Positions 61,497 to 64,000 of a stretch of DNA of 64,000 nucleotides are shown here, piece by piece. The position numbers were made by a program, and so were the translations under genes. Location of the stretch: assembly GCF_030167905.1 (NCBI RefSeq), contig NZ_JARGNA010000003.1, positions 248,001 to 312,000 of the forward strand, in the 5' to 3' direction. This stretch comes from Flavobacterium terrisoli (GTDB taxonomy: Bacteria; Bacteroidota; Bacteroidia; Flavobacteriales; Flavobacteriaceae). Position 1 is the stretch's first letter. Every line of letters begins with the position of its first letter. Below the pieces are notes generated by a model, which made no database searches, had not been told where the DNA came from, and saw only the letters and a program-made list of their open reading frames with translations.

Positions 61497-62414
61497 ATGG
61501 TTATCGATTTCTATAAAAAGCTTTTAACGATACTAAAAGACGAATCCAGATTGGTCCTGATGGTTGTGATTGCCAATGAAGGCAGCAGTCCGGGACGAAA
61601 AGGCTTTAAAATGCTGGTGACTCAAAAACATATGTACGGAACCATCGGCGGCGGCATCATGGAACACAAGTTGGTTGAATTTGCCGAAAATCTTTTGGAC
61701 AAGCCTCAATTTGAGCCATTTATCAAACACCAAATCCATGACAAATCAGCGCCCAAAGACCAATCGGGAATGATTTGTTCCGGGCAACAGACGATTGCTT
61801 TTTATGATATCAATGTTGATTTTATTCCAACGGTAGCCCAAATCATTTTAGAAGAAAACAGTTGGATTGCCTATTCCAATTTGGGAATTACAGTAAATGA
61901 AGAAATAACCGAAACGACCGAATGGCTTTTCAAAGAGAAAAATGTATTGACACAAAAAGTCTATATCATTGGTGGCGGACATGTTGGTTTGGCACTGAGT
62001 GAAACCTTGTCCAAACTCGATTTCGAACTCCATTTACTCGATGATCGTGAGAATCTGAATACGATGGAAGCCAATGATTTTGTGCAAACCAAACAGGTAG
62101 TCGATTTTGAGACGATTGAAAATCACATACCCGAAGGCGATGATATTTACATAGTCATCATGTCTTTTGGTTACCGAACCGATGATATTATTATCCGACG
62201 TTTGTTGGATAAAAATTTCAAATATATCGGAATGTTGGGCAGTGTAGCCAAAACAGAAACCTTATTCAAAAACCTAGAAGCCGATGGTTTTGATAAAGAA
62301 CAAATGGCCAAAGTTCACGCACCAATAGGTATTGACATCAAAAGCGAAACCACGCAGGAAATCGCCATCAGCATTGCGGCACAATTAATCCAAATCAGAA
62401 ACCAAAACCGATGA
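61497..62414 (+). CDS. xdhC: XdhC-family molybdenum cofactor insertion/sulfuration chaperone
   Basis: This roughly 305-residue protein binds molybdenum cofactor and helps its sulfuration and insertion into XdhB. It has the XdhC_CoxI N-terminal domain (VVIANEGSSPGRKGFKMLVT, and GTIGGGIMEHKLVE, about 25-65) with the conserved MICSGQQ region, and a C-terminal Rossmann domain (YIIGGGHVGLALSETL, about 159-174; YIGMLGSVAKTETL). I start at ATG 61497; the frame runs open to 61458 but without family-like sequence. It overlaps moeA by 4 bases. Confidence 0.9.
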   Translation: MVIDFYKKLLTILKDESRLVLMVVIANEGSSPGRKGFKMLVTQKHMYGTIGGGIMEHKLVEFAENLLDKPQFEPFIKHQIHDKSAPKDQSGMICSGQQTIAFYDINVDFIPTVAQIILEENSWIAYSNLGITVNEEITETTEWLFKEKNVLTQKVYIIGGGHVGLALSETLSKLDFELHLLDDRENLNTMEANDFVQTKQVVDFETIENHIPEGDDIYIVIMSFGYRTDDIIIRRLLDKNFKYIGMLGSVAKTETLFKNLEADGFDKEQMAKVHAPIGIDIKSETTQEIAISIAAQLIQIRNQNR

Positions 62415-63580
62415 GAACCATTAGCGAAGCATTTTCCATTTTGGAAAGCCTCAATTATTACAAAAGAGTAGTTGAACTTCCGTTATTGGATGCCCGCAAT
62501 CATGTATTGGCGGAAACTTTGTTGTCACCCATCAGTATGCCACCGTTTCGCCAGGCAACGATGGATGGATTTGCTTTGTGTTTACACGAAAGTTTAGAAT
62601 ATGAAATCGTAGGCGAAGTCAAAGCTGGAGATATTTTTACAAATCAACTTCAACCCGGACAAGCGGTTAAGATTTTTACTGGTGCGGCGGTTCCAAATTC
62701 TGCGCAAGCGGTAATCCAAATTGAAAAAGTTGCAGTTGAAAATTTGAAGTTGAACCTTCAGGAAAACATAAAACCCGAAGCGAATGTCCGTCAAAAAGGC
62801 GCACAAATTGCTGCAAATGATATTGCTTTAGCCAAAGACACTTTGCTCAACACAGCTGCCATCGGTTTCTTAGCCGGTTTGGGTTTTGACAAGGTAAAAG
62901 TGTTTCAAAAGCCAAGTGTTGCGATAGTTGTAACGGGAAATGAATTAATCGAAATTGGAAATCCTTTACCGGATGGAAAAGTCTACAACAGTAATACCAT
63001 TATGCTGCAAACCGCTTTGCTGAATGCGCATTTTGATAAGATTAAAACCTATCAGGTAAAAGACGATTTAGAAAGCACGAAAGTCACTTTAGAGCAAGCG
63101 ATTGATGAAAATGATATTGTCTTAGTTTCGGGCGGCATTTCTGTGGGTGATTATGATTATGTGGGTAAAGCCTTGGATAGTTTGGAAGTGGAAACCTTGT
63201 TTTACAAAGTCAACCAAAAACCGGGAAAACCTTTATTCGCTGGAAAAAAAGGAGACAAAATCATTTTTGCCTTACCGGGAAATCCGGCAGCGAGCCTGAC
63301 TTGTTTTTATATTTATGTGTTGCCAACATTGCAGCGATATTCAGGAATTTCAGTGTCGTATGTTTCAACTGTTGAGAAAAAAATAGCCCATAATTTTGTA
63401 GTCGATAATCCGAGAGCACAGTTTTTAAAGGCATTGGTTTCCAATGAAGAAGTTACAATATTGTCGCATCAGGACTCGGCGATGCTGAACACTTTTGCCG
63501 AAGCTAATGCTTTGGTTTATTTGCCCGAAGGAAAATACGAAGTTCAGCAAAATGATAAAGTTCTTGTCTACAGTATTTAG
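62411..63580 (+). CDS. moeA: Molybdopterin molybdenumtransferase MoeA
   Basis: The 389-residue enzyme inserts molybdate into adenylated molybdopterin. The motifs are MPPFRQATMDGFALCL (about 46-61), KIFTGAAVPNSAQAVIQIE (about 88-106), VVTGNELIE, the phosphate-binding VSGGISVGDYDYVGKAL (about 236-252) and FALPGNPAASLTCFYIYVL (about 290-308). It overlaps xdhC and so is made with the xanthine dehydrogenase. A short C-terminal domain IV is present. The permease gene starts 30 bases on. Confidence 0.93.
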   Translation: MRTISEAFSILESLNYYKRVVELPLLDARNHVLAETLLSPISMPPFRQATMDGFALCLHESLEYEIVGEVKAGDIFTNQLQPGQAVKIFTGAAVPNSAQAVIQIEKVAVENLKLNLQENIKPEANVRQKGAQIAANDIALAKDTLLNTAAIGFLAGLGFDKVKVFQKPSVAIVVTGNELIEIGNPLPDGKVYNSNTIMLQTALLNAHFDKIKTYQVKDDLESTKVTLEQAIDENDIVLVSGGISVGDYDYVGKALDSLEVETLFYKVNQKPGKPLFAGKKGDKIIFALPGNPAASLTCFYIYVLPTLQRYSGISVSYVSTVEKKIAHNFVVDNPRAQFLKALVSNEEVTILSHQDSAMLNTFAEANALVYLPEGKYEVQQNDKVLVYSI

Positions 63581-63610
63581 TATATTTACAGTACTTAATT
63601 TTTCAAAATC

Positions 63611-64000
63611 ATGTTCGTCAGCGAAATACTAAATTCTCCTTTATTACTGGTTTTACTGGCGGTCGTTGCATTTTTGTATGCGAGCGTTGGTCATGGCGGT
63701 GCGAGTGGTTATTTGGCTTTGATGAGCTTGTTTGCCTTTCCGGTGACGTTTATGAAGCCGACAGCATTAGTGTTGAATATATTGGTTTCTGGCATTTCAT
63801 TTTACTTTTATTACCGCCAAAAAGAATTCAATTGGAAATTTTTTTATCCGTTTGCAATAACCTCGATTCCGTTTTCTTTTTTGGGAGGCATGGTCAACAT
63901 AGAAACCCATTGGTACAAAATAATTTTGGGAACGGTTTTGCTTTTTGCCGTAGCCAGATTACTGGGTTTATTTGGCAAAGGCCAGAAGGAATTGAAGCCG
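63611..64000 (+). CDS. TauE/SafE-family membrane permease, 3' truncated by the window end
   Basis: An ATG at 63611 opens a frame of 130 residues that runs off the right end without a stop. It begins MFVSEILNSPLLLVLLAVVA and has at least four hydrophobic helices. FLYASVGHGGASGYLALMS (about 21-39) is the conserved N-terminal signature of the TauE/SafE (sulfite exporter-like) family. Its role next to xdhC and moeA is unknown; sulfur-compound or oxyanion transport linked to cofactor maturation is possible. Confidence 0.85.
   Translation, partial: MFVSEILNSPLLLVLLAVVAFLYASVGHGGASGYLALMSLFAFPVTFMKPTALVLNILVSGISFYFYYRQKEFNWKFFYPFAITSIPFSFLGGMVNIETHWYKIILGTVLLFAVARLLGLFGKGQKELKP

Noticed and set aside
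1..64000. CRISPR arrays, insertion sequences, integrase genes or prophage
   Set aside because: No regularly spaced repeats, transposase-like proteins or terminal inverted repeats were seen on either strand.

Overview
The window looks like a chromosomal segment of a member of the Flavobacteriaceae (Bacteroidota), most likely Flavobacterium or a close relative. The signs are AT-rich DNA, a type IX secretion (T9SS) C-terminal sorting domain, a PorV/PorQ-family outer-membrane protein, an ECF sigma/FecR(DUF4974)/TonB-receptor trio, lineage-typical promoters (TTG, a spacer of about 19, then TAnnTTTG) and tight ATGA/TAATG gene overlaps. I see no insertion sequence, prophage, CRISPR array or rRNA operon.

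Region 1 (2-29611) is one long surface-polysaccharide locus, nearly all on the + strand. It opens with a 5'-truncated membrane-bound UDP-sugar 4,6-dehydratase. Next come the export pair Wza/Wzc and, on the opposite strand, the matching PHP-type tyrosine phosphatase. A PglK/MsbA-like ABC transporter follows, then a nonulosonic (sialic-type) acid module (neuB, neuC, neuA), a hydroxyacid dehydrogenase and an AsnB-type amidotransferase. The rest holds FkbM and class I methyltransferases, O-acyl- and hexapeptide acetyltransferases, nine known or probable glycosyltransferases, an O-antigen polymerase/ligase-like membrane protein and a WcaJ-type initiating sugar-phosphate transferase. This is a Wzy-type capsule/EPS logic, but no MATE-type Wzx flippase is visible; the ABC transporter is the natural candidate. 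No known sialyltransferase family is recognised either.

Region 2 (29591-38077) is envelope housekeeping: a DUF4105 protein, a PorV/PorQ-family protein, phosphatidylserine synthase, a DUF5808 small membrane protein, LptB, an AhpD-like protein, TatC, arabinose-5-phosphate isomerase (KdsD) and a RecQ helicase that lacks the usual zinc cysteines. Region 3 (38174-46311) has a giant T9SS cargo protein, small conserved proteins, a DUF2891 protein and a COG2509-type flavoprotein.

Region 4 (46414-51295) is a cell-surface-signalling unit: a lipoprotein with three cysteine-bracketed repeats of about 70 residues plus a Kazal-like insertion, then FecI-type sigma, FecR and a FecA-like TonB receptor with an STN domain. 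Region 5 (51399-57114) holds GapN, an MsrB-MsrA fusion lipoprotein, Idi, QueD, a Bcp-type peroxiredoxin, ManA, a small conserved protein and tRNA-Thr(UGU).

Region 6 (57279-64000) is a purine-catabolic operon: guanine deaminase, both xanthine dehydrogenase subunits, XdhC, MoeA and a TauE/SafE permease cut by the window end. It should convert guanine to xanthine to urate and mature its own molybdenum cofactor.

The most promising leads are the Cys-bracketed repeat/Kazal lipoprotein linked to the FecIRA-type unit, the missing Wzx and missing sialyltransferase in the capsule locus, and several precise palindromes and hairpins at operon boundaries.
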